DNA of 64,000 bases from positions 5,180,366 to 5,244,365 of the forward strand of contig JAQFVV010006271.1 in NCBI GenBank assembly GCA_028023455.1. The letters run 5' to 3'. Source of the stretch: Epiperipatus broadwayi (taxonomy: Eukaryota > Onychophora > Udeonychophora > Euonychophora > Peripatidae). The first letter of the stretch is position 1. Every line of letters starts with the position of its first letter. Positions 10,592 through 23,222 of the stretch are shown here, one piece after another. Under the pieces are notes generated by a model. That model was not told the DNA's origin and made no database searches. It saw only the letters and a program-made list of their open reading frames with translations. The position numbers and the translations under genes are program-made.

Positions 10592-12421
10592 TGTGATAAT
10601 CACACATACTGTGATCACACATGTGTACATTTCATATATATATATATATATATCGCATAATATTAAATGTGAGTTTTTTATATGTAAATCAATACATAGA
10701 AATTGAATAATAAACTAGGAAGGAAAAGAAATTTATTTTAAGATAGTGTCAATTAAAAAAATCAAAATGGTTGTAGTTGAGGAATGCAGTTAAAAGCAGA
10801 ATCAATTATAGTAATTAAAGAAAGTGAAGGAAGGTAAGCAACCAATATTCTTATCTTTCACCTTCCAAAGTCAACTTTTTTAAAATTTTAAGAATAGTAA
10901 AGTTAAGGGAATATTAAAATAGGATCATCAAAGTTGATGATTAAGTCTTAAAGGGAAACATAAATAAAAAGGGGTTTAATGATTGTAGAATTAGCAATCA
11001 TAAAATTCGATCATTGGTATAAATAAAATATATAGATTTATAGAAAAGATAAAAATTGTCTCTTTAAACTACACATTGGGATGTCTGAAATATATGTATA
11101 GGTATGTAAAGGAAAGATAGAGTGTAAATAAGAAAATTATTTTATGAAAAAGAAATGGAAAAATAACAAAAAACAAATATTATGGAATTAAATAAAAAAG
11201 AAAAACAAGAAGAAAATTTATGTATTTAATGAGAGAAAGTAAAATGAAGGTGTGAAATGTAATTAATGATTTTTCAATGAACAATAAAAGGAGATAAGAA
11301 AAGGATTCTGGGACAATTAAGTAAGAAGTTGTGAAGGAAAGGAGCCATGTTTTAGAGTTCTTCTTGAGTCGGCTGAGCTGAAAGACAGATTAGTTTGAGA
11401 ACTGTTTTTTTTATATATATGAACCAAACATACCAAGAATTTGAAGCATCGAGAATTCAGGGGTAAAAAGCTACAAATGGATGCCAGTTGATCCACGCCT
11501 GCCTCGGGTGTAATGTCATCTCCCCAATGAAGCAACAGCAGAAATAGCACCTGCCTGATTGTTCACCTCCCCTGTCATTGAAGCCGCAAAGAATACGACA
11601 GAAGTAAGCTGCATGAAAGAATCCGAGCCAGATCCCAAGAAATACCATCTCTTCAAAATAAGTTGAATAATCCACATGATAGTTCACTAATTATTCATCA
11701 ACGTCCAGAAAAACCTAGGTAATTAAACTTTAAATATATCATGTGTGCACACACTTTCTTAAAATGGCCAAAATAAATTATAATGCAATTGCAAAATGTA
11801 AATCAGAGTGAGTCAACTAATCAGTAGATTTTCTATAACAAATAATACATGGAGAAAAGGACTCTAAACTCTAGAATACCTACATATAAATTAAGAAGAA
11901 TTATTATTTAGTGTGAATGGTTAAATGAAAGGTAATTTGTATTAGGCTAATGATTTCTTATGTTATGTTTTAATATTATGTCTTAAGTATGTATTGAATG
12001 TGTTGTATTAAACAGTATTTATTTATGAATAGCTCTTTACATCTCATCTTTCTTTTTCCACCATACTAATTAGAATGATATACCCGTAGGGTTTATTAAA
12101 TATTCAGTAGACATTAATTCTAGTAAAAGGTACACGTGTCAATCTAGTACAGTAGTATTAAATCTCGAAAATTTTATAAATATTTCAAGCACTGGATTGT
12201 CTTTTAAGTAAATCATTCTTATGAATGAGTATCCAGCAGCTGAGGAATGTCTGATTGGGGAAAAAATACTGGAATATTACATTGGTAATCTCAGTGTTCG
12301 ATCAGGAATATAGACTTAAATAATTCGTCTATATTGGCTTCTTGCTTGACGTGACAGTCATGTCAATTGTACAAGTGTAAATTAAAACATTTATCTCGGT
12401 CGAAAAGGTAATTCTGTTACA
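10592..12421 (+). repeat. 5' LTR of element 2
   Basis: 1830 bp, TG...CA. It differs from the 3' LTR by scattered substitutions and by the length of an internal (AT)n tract (10634-10653 here, much longer at 15422-15473). Antisense open frames inside it are not supported as genes. Confidence 0.88.
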
Positions 12422-12424
12422 TTT

Positions 12425-12438
12425 TGGGGGACAAGTCC
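12425..12438 (+). promoter_or_regulatory. Probable primer-binding site, element 2
   Basis: TGGGGGACAAGTCC lies four bases inside the 5' LTR. The minus-strand element has a near-identical block, TGGGGGCCAGTCC, at the same place. The priming tRNA was not identified. Confidence 0.55.
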
Positions 12439-13276
12439 AGGATTGATTTGCTGCACAATTATTAGTCATGTGTTGGGTAGAATTTTGTTGAATAAAATTA
12501 TTCATATACAAATTAATTCCAAAATAATTAACTTGGTGAGAAGCAAGGATGAGAGGGAGAGTTTTTTCTTTGCTTTATAGTTAGTTATCTATGTTTCAAA
12601 GTCACATGTGTAGAAGAAAAGAGAAGGCAAGGGGGATAAATTAACTGTGCAAAAATCTATTGAAAGTTTTTTTTGCATATTTACTGTTATAGAAGAAAAA
12701 AAAGTATTTAGATATCTGTATACTTATAACGGCCGAATATATATGTTACCTTTACGTAATTGCGATCAAATAAAGAGAAATAAATTGAAATCTAATATAA
12801 ATTGGGAATAGATTTTGAAATTTTTTATCGATAAGTCATAAATATAGTGAGATAAAGGATATCAGTGAAATCAAAATAAATTATATATGTGTCTTATTTC
12901 AAACAATCGTAGTGGGATAGAAATTATCGATAAATCCTAAATATTGTGAAATAGAATATATTAGTCAAACCAAAGAAATTATATATGTGCATTATTATAA
13001 GGCATTGTAGTAGAATAAATTTATCGATAAATATATATGTAGTAGAGTAGAGGGTAATAGTCAGGAAAATAGACAGATCAGGGAGAGGAAACGAATCTAA
13101 GACAGGTAGACAAAGAATCTGAGCAGGTGTGGTTGGGATTAACTGGCGTAGCAAATGCCAATCATAAAAGAAAAGGATTAAATTTTTAAATAGAAATAAA
13201 AGGGTGAAGGACGAAAGAGAATCAGTATAGTGGAAATATATAATAAGGATTACTTCATAAACATAAAAGTAGATTC

Positions 13277-14407
13277 ATGCACTCGAGAGCAAAAACAAAG
13301 ATGGATGTACAAAGTGACAGAGAGGGAAGTATTAATACTAAAAAACAAGCTGAATAAACCAAAGATGTGAGTAATTATAGGGAAATGGAAGATAGTAACA
13401 AATACAAAAAGGGATGTAATGTAGAATGCCATGATGTGATGAGTCTGTTAAAAGAGAGATTAAAAAATCAGCAACAATTTTCCTAAGAATTAAAAGAAAG
13501 AGAGAAGCAAAGGGAGGAATCAAATGAGGAAATGATGGAAGAGTTATGTGAACAACTAACTAAAAGCCTCAATCAGAAAATGGAAGAATTAAATGAAGAT
13601 TTTAAACAAACCTCATGTCAAATGGCGATCACAAATAAAAGGTTGAATGGCCAGGCTGAGATACCTGAGAAATTCGAGCAATGAGTTATGGGAGAGTGGG
13701 ATAATGTAGCACAGGAGCTCAGAATAGAAGTTAATGAAAATGTAGCCAATATAGAAGATAAACTGGAAACAATGTGCCATGAATTAGAGAAATGTAAATT
13801 AGAGCAAGGGAAGAATATTGAAGTGATTAAAGATGAAAATGAGAAAGTTATAGAAACTCTATGATGGGATGTCAATCAGTTAGTGGTAGCAATAGAGAAA
13901 AAGGGTCACAGGTAGAAGAAAGTGAGAATATGGCAGGAAATATAATACAGATGACCAAAGCTAACAGTAAAGAGAAAAAGAACACAAGCGAATGCATGCC
14001 AACAAGTAGTGAAAATAATAATGTGGAGCAAATGATTATAGGTGCCGAAAGAAAAACAGTCAAACAAGTCACTGAATTACTTAATGCATTCAACAATACT
14101 AGGCCAAGTTATATGGCTGAAGATCAAAGATTCAAAACCCCTGTCTAAAGATCCAATTGTAAATGTGGTTCCATCTAACCCTCATCAGAATTACTGGGAA
14201 GGAAATAAGGAGAGAAGATTTTCTGATAGAAATAAAGTGTGCAGACCGATGGAGAGATATTCGGATGGAAATTATCCGAAAGGACACAGAGACTTTAATA
14301 GACATAGGGATAGCAGTCCATTGCCCAGCACCAGTGGATATATGTCGAACAAAAGAAGTAATAAAGAACCTCCAGATAAAAACTTATTTAAAAGAAATCT
14401 AACATGA
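13277..14407 (+). pseudogene. gag of LTR element 2, decayed coiled coil
   Basis: It starts MHSRAKTKMD, matching the start of the gag at 43170 (MQTRSKAKMDD). Homology continues through a long charged coiled-coil section (about 13440-13890), for example AITNKRLNGQAE against SVTNERLNGQAE and WDVNQLVVAIEKKG against the equivalent block. Stops appear early (about 13352), near 13483, at about 13681 and at 13861, with frame changes. The C-terminal part (14042-14407) is basic, contains SSPLPSTSG, similar to the end of the gag at 34072, and ends with EPPDKN, like the integrase tail of the 42049 gene. Most of the capsid region is missing. It is not translatable as one protein. Confidence 0.8.
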
Positions 14408-14914
14408 TGGATCTGTCAACTTGACTGAATATTAATGGCTCTGGATTTCGAGAATAGAGAATGACTTATAAAATGTAATTAAAAAAACAAACAAACAACA
14501 AGGCAGAAAAAATAAATAGAATAATAACTGAAGTTTACTATATCTATATCAACCATTAGTATAATAAAACCCTTCTCATAAGACTGCCATGCAGATAGCT
14601 GAAAGAATTTGAATTGTAATGTATGATCTGTAAGTCTGCAAATGCAACTAGAAATAATAAATAAATGGAAAAAAAAGGAAATAGGATGGAACGATAAACA
14701 TCCAAGCTTATTAAATGAATAATTAATACGTAATAAAATAAAATAAATAAATAATAGTAGTAAAGTTAAAGTGTCAAGGAGATATGTTTGAGGTTCTGGA
14801 TGGAGGCATTTGCGTGTGTGTATAGGGAGTATGTATGGATCACATCTGAGCTTGGTTAAGCTGTCTCTGCATATGATGTAAATATGCAGGTGAGATATGT
14901 GCATTAAGTTTTAA

Positions 14915-15166
14915 ATAATGTAGCATCAGTAAGAATCCTGGGCTCATTATCTATGTTGGACAGAAGCTCCCAGTTTATTAGAAACTCACTATGAATGAGT
15001 ATGTCAAGAATTTAAAGAATTAAGAATTTGTTTTTTATTAATAATGTAGCATCAGTAAGAATCCTGGTTCATTATCTTTGTGGGACAAAAAATTTTCCCA
15101 CTTTATTAGGAATCATGTTGAGAATAAAAATATAAAGAATGAAGAATTTTGTATTTTATTAAGTTG
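14915..15166 (+). repeat. ~126-bp tandem duplication
   Basis: A block with TAGCATCAGTAAGAATCCTG at 14921 recurs at 15047. Both copies end in a T-rich stretch after AAGAAT. It lies in the untranslated 3' part of LTR element 2. Confidence 0.75.
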
Positions 15167-15363
15167 AACAAACAGTAGAAATGTTGATGTGTGTTAAGGT
15201 CTTCCGTAGGGATTAAAGTGGTTTGATTAGTGCAGATCAATTGGATTGAATATGTATAGCTGTTGCCTAGTTGTCTCTCCATGACTATCTCACCAAGGAA
15301 TTTAAATATTAAGAATTAAAATGGCCTTCACATCAGAGTTCACTAGATTTTAATTCTTGAAAA

Positions 15364-15379
15364 TTATGGAGCGGTGTAA
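15364..15379 (+). promoter_or_regulatory. Probable polypurine tract, element 2
   Basis: TATGGAGCGGTGTAA directly precedes the 3' LTR. The minus-strand element has GGGAGCGGTGTAA in the same place. Confidence 0.6.
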
Positions 15380-15421
15380 TGTGATGATCACACATACTGT
15401 GATCACACATGTGTACATTTC

Positions 15422-15475
<54 letters not shown>

Positions 15476-17238
15476 CATAATATTAAATGTGAGTTTTTTA
15501 TATGTAAATTAATACATAGAAATTGGATAATAAATGTAGGAAAGAAAAGAAATTTATTTTAAGATAGTGTCAATTAAAAAAATAAAAATGGGGTTGTAGT
15601 TGAGGAATGCAATTAAAAGCAGAATCAATTATAGTAATTAAAGAAAGTGAAGGAAGGTAAGCAACCAATATTCTTATCTTTCACCTTCCAAAGACAACTT
15701 TTTTAAAATTTTAAAAATAGTAAAGTTAAGGGAATATTAAAATAGGATCATCGAAGTTGATGATTAAGTCTTAAAGAGAAAAGTAAATAAAAAGGGGGTT
15801 AATGATTGTAGAATTAGCAATCATAAAATTCGATTGCTGGTATAAATAAAATACATAGATTTATAGAAAAGATAAAGATTGTCTCTTTAAACTACACATT
15901 GGGATTTCTGAAATATATGTATAGGTATGTAAAGGAAAGATAGAGTGTAAATAAGAAAATTATTTTATGAAAAAGAAATGGAAAAATAACAAAAAACAAA
16001 TATTATGGAATTAAATAAAAAAGAAAAACAAGAAGAAAATTTATGTATTTAATGAGAGAAAGTAAAATGAAGGTGTGAAATGTAATTAATGATTTTTCAA
16101 TGAACAATAAAAGAAGATAAGAAAAGGATTCTGGGATAATTAAGTAAGAAGTTGTGAAGGAAAGGAGCCATATTTTAGAGTTCTTGAGTCGGCTGAGCTG
16201 AAAGAGATTAGTTTGAGAACTGATTTTTTTATATATGAACCAAACGTACCAAGAATTTGAGGCATCGAGAATGCAGGCGTAAGGGGCTACAAATGGATGC
16301 CAGTTGATCCATGCCTGCCTCGGGTGTAATGTCATCTCCCCAATGAAGTAACAGCAGAAATAGTGCCTGCCTGATGGTTCACCTCCCCTGTCATTGAAGC
16401 CACAAAGAATATGACAGAAGTAAGCTGCATGAAAGAATCCGAGCCGGATCCCAAGAACTACCATCTCTCCAAAAGAAGTGGAATAATCCACATGATGGTT
16501 CGCTAATTATTCATCGAAGTTCAGAAAAACCTAGGTAATTAAACTTTAAATATATCATGTGTGCACACACTTTCTTAAATTGGCCAAAAGAAATTAAAAT
16601 GTTATTGCAAAATGTAAATCAGAGTGAATCAAATAATCAGTAGATTTTCTATAACAAATAATACGTGGAGAAAAGGACTCTAAACTCTAGAATACCTACA
16701 TATAAATTAAAAACAATTATTATTTAGTGTGAATGGTTAAATGAAAGGTAATTTGTATTAGGTTAATGATGTCTTATGTTATGTTTTAATATTATGTCTT
16801 AAATATGTATTGAATGTATTGTATTAAACAATATTTATTTATGAATAGCTCTTTACATCTCGTCTTTTTTTCTCCACCATACTAATTAGAATGATATACC
16901 TGTAGGGTTTATTAAATATTCAGTAGACATTAATTCTAGTAAAAGGTACACATGTCAATCTAGTACAATAATATTAAATCTCGAAAATTTTATACATATT
17001 TCAAGCACTGGATTGTCTTTTAAGTAAATCATTCTTATGAATGAGTATCCAGAAGCTGAGGAGCATCTGATCGGGAAAAATAATACTGGAATATTACATT
17101 GGTAATCTCAGTGTTCGATCAGGAATATAGACTTAAATACTTCATCTATATTGGCTTCTTGCTTGATGTGACAGTCGTGTCGATCGTACAAGTGTAAATT
17201 AAAACATTTATCTCGATCGAAAAGGTAATTCTGTTACA
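15380..17238 (+). repeat. 3' LTR of element 2
   Basis: 1859 bp, starting TGTGATGATC and ending TTCTGTTACA. It contains a ~50-base (AT)n tract at 15422-15473. An (AT)n tract of 14 bases follows and then the next element starts. Confidence 0.88.
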
Positions 17239-19400
17239 ATATATATATATATTGTAACCAGTTGGATTACATAGACACACTAATATAGTGTGTGTGCATA
17301 AATATATATGTAAAATTGAAAGGAAAACTAGAAATAAACACAGACAAAAATATAGTAGACATTTTTCTACATTTACTAAAATAAAATAATAACAAGTAAA
17401 GGGTTAAATAACTCTGGGTTTAAAATAAAATTTCATTATGAAATTAATGTTTTAAAAAAGGTCTTAATAAATATAAATATTGTATTATTATTATTATTCT
17501 GATTGTGAAATGTAAAAAACACAATACTTGTTTTTGAATTTTTTTTATTAATTAAACAAATTTTTTATCTATTAAGAATCTCCTAAGCAAAAACACGTAT
17601 GTGTTTTCAAAGAGATTAGTGAGATAAAAATAAAAACTCTGTTTTTAATCAAGTGTTGTTAACACCTCAGATGAGTTTATAAAAGACTGATTAAAAATAT
17701 ATCAGTTAGTCTGATTAATAGTTTTTTGTAAGAAGAGCCAGCTGAAGAGTTGGTGGCAATATTTTGTTGCAACTTGATGAAGTTTGCAGCAGTTTGTTTT
17801 AGTTGACGGAGAGTTGGCAAAATAGCTACTATGAAGTTATGTGGCTGAAGGCAGAACAGTAAATTCAGGAACTACTACTGTTTTCCTGGTAGGAGTTTGA
17901 ATTTCACATCAAGAAAATGACCCACTTCTTTGTGCTGTAATTCATAGCCTTAAACATGGAAAGGACAGCTGCTTGCCTGGAACAGTTCTACACAGACGGG
18001 AGGCCAACTATGGACCAACATTATACATGGATTATACTTTTACCTGATGATGACAGTCACTAAAAACCAAACTCATCAAGAAAAATCTTCCAGCTTGCTG
18101 AAAGGCAGAGAAACACGGATAAACGTATATACAGCTGGTGGTGAGTAGCGTTATATATGATAAGGAAGTTTTAAACAATTTCCTTAGTAAAATGACATTT
18201 TTATAACTGATAGAAATATATAAAACGATATTAGTTTAAAATCGTTTATTAAAGAAGAAAAAACTATTTAAAGTTATATTTAAAATTAAAAAAAAAAATC
18301 TCCAAAGAAAGTTATAATTAATAATCAAGAAAAAGATTTCCAAAAATCTTTTAGACTAAAAAAAAAAGAAAGACATTTTAAATCAATTAACTGTCAAAAA
18401 TTTGGTATTTCTTATTTTAAAGAAAAAGATTATATTCATCAAAGAGAATTTATAAATTGAAACTAATTTTAAATTATGTCTATAGTTTGTTTATACACAC
18501 ACACACGTATACGTATAAAATTTGTGCATATTTTCCAAAGAATTTAATAATGAAAATATAATATTATTGCTGTTAAGTTAAAATATGATGTAAACGTCAG
18601 CGTGTGCACACACGCACACACATATGTAAAATTACATTTTGAAAATGATGCGTGAATTTGTACTTTTTATGCTTATGGTGAGTATATAGTTAGACAGGAC
18701 TGTTTGGATGCAGAGTATTCATGATGCTCCGAAGTATATGCTCAGCACTGTCTAGACCTAGATATTGAGCTCCTAGGGTAGTCCAGTGGTGAATATATAC
18801 ATAGGCCTCATGAATAAGCTTTGGTCTCATGAATAGACCACATTTATACCCTTAAGTCTCACAGAGATGAGCAGGGTTGGCGCAATGCCTTTTATTTTTT
18901 TTTCTGGATACTACTCTTTGAGGATGATCTGTTTAGGTACTTAGAAGGGCAATGCTTAAAAATGAGGTATTTTCTCGCGACGTCATGAAGCTTTGTGTAC
19001 TGATAGTCCAGCTTGGCTCTCTGCTTATCATGGCGTGGAGAGCTGCAGTTCACGTATTCATTTTTACTATCTCACCTTGCCTACTTAATCAGCATTAACT
19101 AATCAAGCAAAAAGACATTTCAAAATTTATATATTTTTTTGGATGCTATAAAAGGATATTATCTTTCATTTATTAAAAAGAGAAAAAAGACATATTTAAA
19201 GTAAAGCAAACAAGCAAATAACTTAAACCACTAAACATCACATGATCACTATCTCATACTAGCACAATAATTGTTATTAAACAATTCAAAACAAAACAAT
19301 ACTCTCCATATAGTAGTGCCATCTTGTGCTAACAAGAGCAATCAATGGATGCCAGAAGGCTTGTGCATAAAATCCCTATCTAGTGCCTACTCATCCAATA

Positions 19401-19442
19401 TCCACAGACTAGTTTCTGGCTTGTGGCCTTCATCAGTGAGGA
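19401..19442 (-). ncRNA. Hammerhead ribozyme motif (B, minus arm)
   Basis: Minus strand: TCCTCA, CTGATGA, stem II AGGC/GCCA with loop CACAA, GAAAC, loop TA, GTC, TGTGGA. All core bases are intact. The first stem II position is an A-A mismatch, leaving three pairs, and stem I has one T-T mismatch. Weak activity is possible. Confidence 0.65.
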
Positions 19443-19995
19443 GCCTTGGATCTGAGAGCACTGCACCTAGATCTTAGGATCTAATGCAACCCTCCAGCAC
19501 TCACCTTTTAACTCTATTTAACTACAAAACTATGAGAATGAAATTGAAAACACTATTAATATTTTCAATCCAAGCTCAATAGCTTATATAGTCATATGGG
19601 TCTGAACTCAATTCAGTACCCATACATTTTGGTGTCTTTGGCTCTTTAACAACCATAGCCACCACTATCCTATTAGGCATGATTGGTGTTAAACCACTAA
19701 ACATCACATGATCACTATCTCATACTAGCACAATAATTGTTATTAAACAATTCAAAACAAAACAACACTCTCCATATAGTAGTGCCATCTTGTGCTAACA
19801 AGACACCAAAATGTATGGGTACTGAATTGAGTTCAGACCCATATGACTATATAAGCTATTGAGCTTGGATTGAAAATATTAATAGTGTTTTCAATTTCAT
19901 TCTCATAGTTTTGTAGTTAAATAGAGTTAAAAGGTGAGTGCTGGAGGGTTGCATTAGATCCTAAGATCTAGGTGCAGTGCTCTCAGATCCAAGGC

Positions 19996-20037
19996 TCCTC
20001 ACTGATGAAGGCCACAAGCCAGAAACTAGTCTGTGGA
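19996..20037 (+). ncRNA. Hammerhead ribozyme motif (B, plus arm)
   Basis: Identical in sequence to the motif in the facing arm: TCCTCA (19996-20001), CTGATGA (20002-20008), GAAAC (20022-20026), GTC (20029-20031), TGTGGA (20032-20037). The shared A-A and T-T mismatches show the two arms derive from one source copy. Confidence 0.65.
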
Positions 20038-21615
20038 TATTGGATGAGTAGGCACTAGATAGGGATTTTATGCACAAGCCTTCTGGCATCCATTGATTGC
20101 TCTTGTTAGCACAAGATGGCACTACTATATGGAGAGTGTTGTTTTGTTTTGAAGCAAATAACTTCATGTATTAAAAGAAAGAAAAAAGTTGATAGAAACT
20201 AATCGATAAATAGTGGAACTTAATATAAAATAAGAAAAGCAATTTATACATTTTCAACAACAAGTAATTGTGAAAATAACTTTTATTGTCATAACAAGTG
20301 TGTAAATTTTATGAAATTATTAATTATAAAAGTATTGTGTGACAAAATTAAATTTGTTAATAATCTGTGTAATTCTATATACGTGTTGTAGTAAACCTAG
20401 CATAAGTATTTGTATTACTTAAAACATAATTTAAAAGCTTAATCATGTATTATTTTATGTAAAAATTAAATATGTTCAGAAATCACACGCATGTATGTAT
20501 GCGTATATCTGTCAATTGTATTGCAGATACCAATGCTTATCAATTGTAACACATATGTAAAATTTAATCATTTTTTTTAATAATTATTTTATGTCAATTG
20601 TATTGTAAATAACAATGCGTGTCAGATAGACACTTATGTATAAATTTTTTGATCATTTTTCTAAATTAAATGTTAATTCAAACATGTTTATTTTGTATCA
20701 AGCCACATGCCTGTGTGCTGAATGGGTTTTAAATAAACCTAATTTATTAATCATGTAACTCAATGTATACCATTCAAAATCAGAACCCTTATAAGACCTT
20801 AAATATCATTTATTTTTTTTTTGTTATTAATAAACTTATATTTAATTGTTAAAAATGATATTCCATCATCTCTTGTTCACATACAGTAATAGAGCTTTAT
20901 GTTCTCTGAGCTAGATTTCGGACACGGATAAATGGGGATGTGTTTAGTGCTTTGGGCATCCAGAGATGATCATCATCATCCTGGTTGGGGCAAAAGAGGA
21001 TACTCTTTAAAGCCCATGCACTATGTATTATTTTACTTTAGTCTTATTAAAAGTTAAGTTTATAGTTGGCCAGTACATTAATAGTACTTTAGTGGTCAGA
21101 GTATTGATGATGATCTGCATGCTTTAAATATCCCAGCATTATTGCTCTATTTCTGATTATTGTATATTTTAATGGATGGGCACTAAACTGGTGCATCCAA
21201 GTCCTGTTTATATAATTGCCCAAGCTAGCAAAGGCTCAATAGTTAGCCTGGTCTACAGAAGACCCATTTCCAATCCAGCCACAAGATGGACTGTTGATAT
21301 GTTGTACTGATTTGTTTATTCCCATCAATGATGATGATGGATGGTTATTTCTCTCTAGTATTTACTTACACTGATATTTACTTTATAATGCTGGTTGATA
21401 ATAATTATGCTTTAGTTGCTCTTTTGAGTTAGCTTTTGATCTCGCAATGTTCACAGAGATCTCTTGATCTCATGCTTTTTTTAAATATATCTTATTTATA
21501 TATCTTTTATAATTAATTTGATATTTCATTTTAAATGGACTGTGAGTGATGATGATTTTGCCATCACCCAGTTCAAATTTACTTTCCACCAAAATATCAC
21601 CCACCCCATCCCGTT

Positions 21616-21618
<3 letters not shown>

Positions 21619-21689
<71 letters not shown>

Positions 21690-21690
21690 G
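21619..21690. repeat. (AT)n followed by (AG)n microsatellite
   Basis: About 39 bases of AT repeat, then about 33 bases of AG repeat, at the junction of segment L and repeat H1. Confidence 0.9.
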
Positions 21691-23005
21691 ATTTAAATTT
21701 CATTTAATAAAATATACATGAAGATTTGACCCTCCCCTAGTTTTCTGATATATTAAAAATGATTCAATCGCACCTTCATGGATTTTATAATAACTGGAAA
21801 ATTTAAGTATTTGAAATTTTAATAGTATGGAAAAATAAAATAAAACTAGAAGTTGTATAAAAAACAAATAATAGGTCATCTTTCAGAATTGAATAAATAA
21901 CAATATAACATTTGAGAGTGTTAATTAGCCTAAGTTCTGGATTCAGCCAAGGTAAAATTCAGAGTTAAACAAATAACCAAATTTTATACTAAAACATAAA
22001 CAAAAATGTGGACTCATAAAAACAATCTGGTGAGTGTATTAATTAATAATGAATTATGTTTTAAAAAAGACATTAATAACCTTAATAGATGGAAATTTGC
22101 TTAAAAAAAAGAAAGAAAATATTTTAGAAATTCAACTTGTCAGAGAAAATTGGCATATTAATAATAACTAAATAGACATATAAAATCAAGTAATAAATAT
22201 ATATAAATAAATGACCACACCAAAGTTAAAGAAAGTTAGAGCTTATGAGAAAGAATAAGATTCATAAAATTCTTTGAGAGCAATTTACATTTACATTTTA
22301 GTAAGATACAAAGTTAATAAATAATACATTAGGAGAAATTTTAATAGAGTTTGAGTTTAGTTAGGCAAGCTAGATTTAGTTTCAATGGTGCCAGTTTGAA
22401 ATAATTTACCTTGTACCATTTTAAGCATCTATATTTCAAAGTCTGCTCATCCATGGCAGTTTGTTCTTAAGTAACAGCAAGCTTTTATTCAGCATTCCAC
22501 AATTCTTTAGGTGGGCTTTTTCTTCATTCTACAGGAGCACGATGACACAGAAGCAGCAGATCTTCATGGGATGGGCTTACTACTTTATCGTTATTTCTAG
22601 ATTTCAAACCAGTGTTGCTTATCTTGACAACACAGTTCTTTCAATAGCAGTTCTTTTCTTGGTATTCAAAATAAGCCCCTTTTATACTCCTGCCCAGTAT
22701 TTAAAGAATGTTTTTAATTAATTTCTAGCTCAAATCTAATCTTTAATCTAAAATCTTAAGTTGGCTTTGTTCATTTTTTGAAGATGCAATCATTTGATAA
22801 CTATCTGAAAATAAATTCAAATCTATTTCCAGATTAGAAATAGATTTGATAAAAATGTTTATACAAAAGTAAAATCTATTAATCTTAATGTGCATTTTAT
22901 TTTAAGTGAAAACTGTAATTAAAAATTCCTTCCCACAAATGAAAACAATATTATATTTCCAACCCTTTAATTATATTTGGACAATTAATGGTTGCATATA
23001 CCATC

Positions 23006-23152
23006 AAACATCACAAGCCAGAAACTAGTCTGGGGATATTGGATGAGTAGGCACTGGATAGGGATTTTATGCACAAGCCTTCTGGCATCCATTGATTGCT
23101 CTTGTTAGCACAAGATGGCACTACTATATGGAGAGTGTTGTTTTGTTTTGAA
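23006..23152 (+). mobile_element. Truncated hammerhead repeat C with 14-bp target duplication
   Basis: A 147-bp fragment of the A/B/D repeat family. It starts within the hammerhead stem II loop (CACAAGCCAGAAAC) and ends at GTTTTGTTTTGAA, the same end as composite B. TTGCATATACCATC occurs immediately before (22992-23005) and after (23153-23166), a 14-bp target duplication. Family H copy 2 lacks the insertion at the matching place (near 47795). A 5'-truncated copy with a fixed 3' end and a target duplication indicates reverse transcription primed at the target. Confidence 0.85.
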
Positions 23153-23222
23153 TTGCATATACCATCTTGGATTTTATAAAATTATACATTTATTTAAACA
23201 CACATTGATTACATAAGTAATA

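Larger units (their letters stand above)
10592..17238 (+). mobile_element. LTR retrotransposon 2, non-autonomous
   Basis: Two similar LTRs (10592-12421 and 15380-17238) enclose 2958 bp. The LTRs start TGTGAT and end TTCTGTTACA. The internal region has a primer-site-like block right after the 5' LTR, a decayed coiled-coil gag (13277-14407) and a polypurine-type block before the 3' LTR. I find no protease, reverse transcriptase, RNase H or integrase core. Gag, primer site and polypurine block match the minus-strand element at 39442-45673, so the two belong to one family. Both outer flanks are (AT)n. Confidence 0.88.
19225..20153. mobile_element. Inverted hammerhead repeat composite B with target duplication
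   Basis: A 929-bp insertion into segment L, flanked by GCAAATAACTT at 19214-19224 and 20154-20164 (13 bases if the adjoining AA is counted). The left arm (19225-19800) is minus-strand and holds about 1.25 tandem units with a 464-bp period. The right arm (about 19801-20153) is plus-strand, holds part of one unit and faces the left arm. Each arm carries one hammerhead motif. The left end starts AAACCACTAAACATC and the right end finishes GTTTTGTTTTGAA, almost the same end points as composite D. The single duplication shows that both arms went in as one unit. Confidence 0.85.
17253..21618 (+). mobile_element. Solo-LTR-like segment L, TGTAAC...GTTACA
   Basis: It begins TGTAACC after an (AT)n tract and ends CCCGTTACA before another. 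The six terminal bases are perfect inverted repeats, typical of LTR ends. Total length is 4366 bp, or about 3.4 kb without the nested composite B. There is no coding region, and the ends resemble those of the 4.4-kb LTRs at 26979 (TGTAACC...GGTTAGA). Best reading: a solo LTR, or a non-coding LTR-type element, inserted in the same microsatellite as element 2. No paired LTR was found, so the class is inferred. The body includes GC-richer patches (18640-19080, 20880-21600) that I do not recognise. Confidence 0.6.

Noticed and set aside
16003-16491. 162-codon minus-strand open frame in the 3' LTR of element 2 (shorter version at 11457-11687)
   Set aside because: It lies antisense inside an LTR. 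The corresponding frame in the 5' LTR is broken into shorter pieces and no domain is visible.
18041-18075. CTGATGA on the plus strand at the end of a GC-richer patch
   Set aside because: The following sequence lacks GAAA and any stem II.
19271-20167. Two 68-codon frames with almost identical peptides
   Set aside because: They are the two inverted arms of composite B. The frames run across the ribozyme and have no coding signal beyond copy identity.
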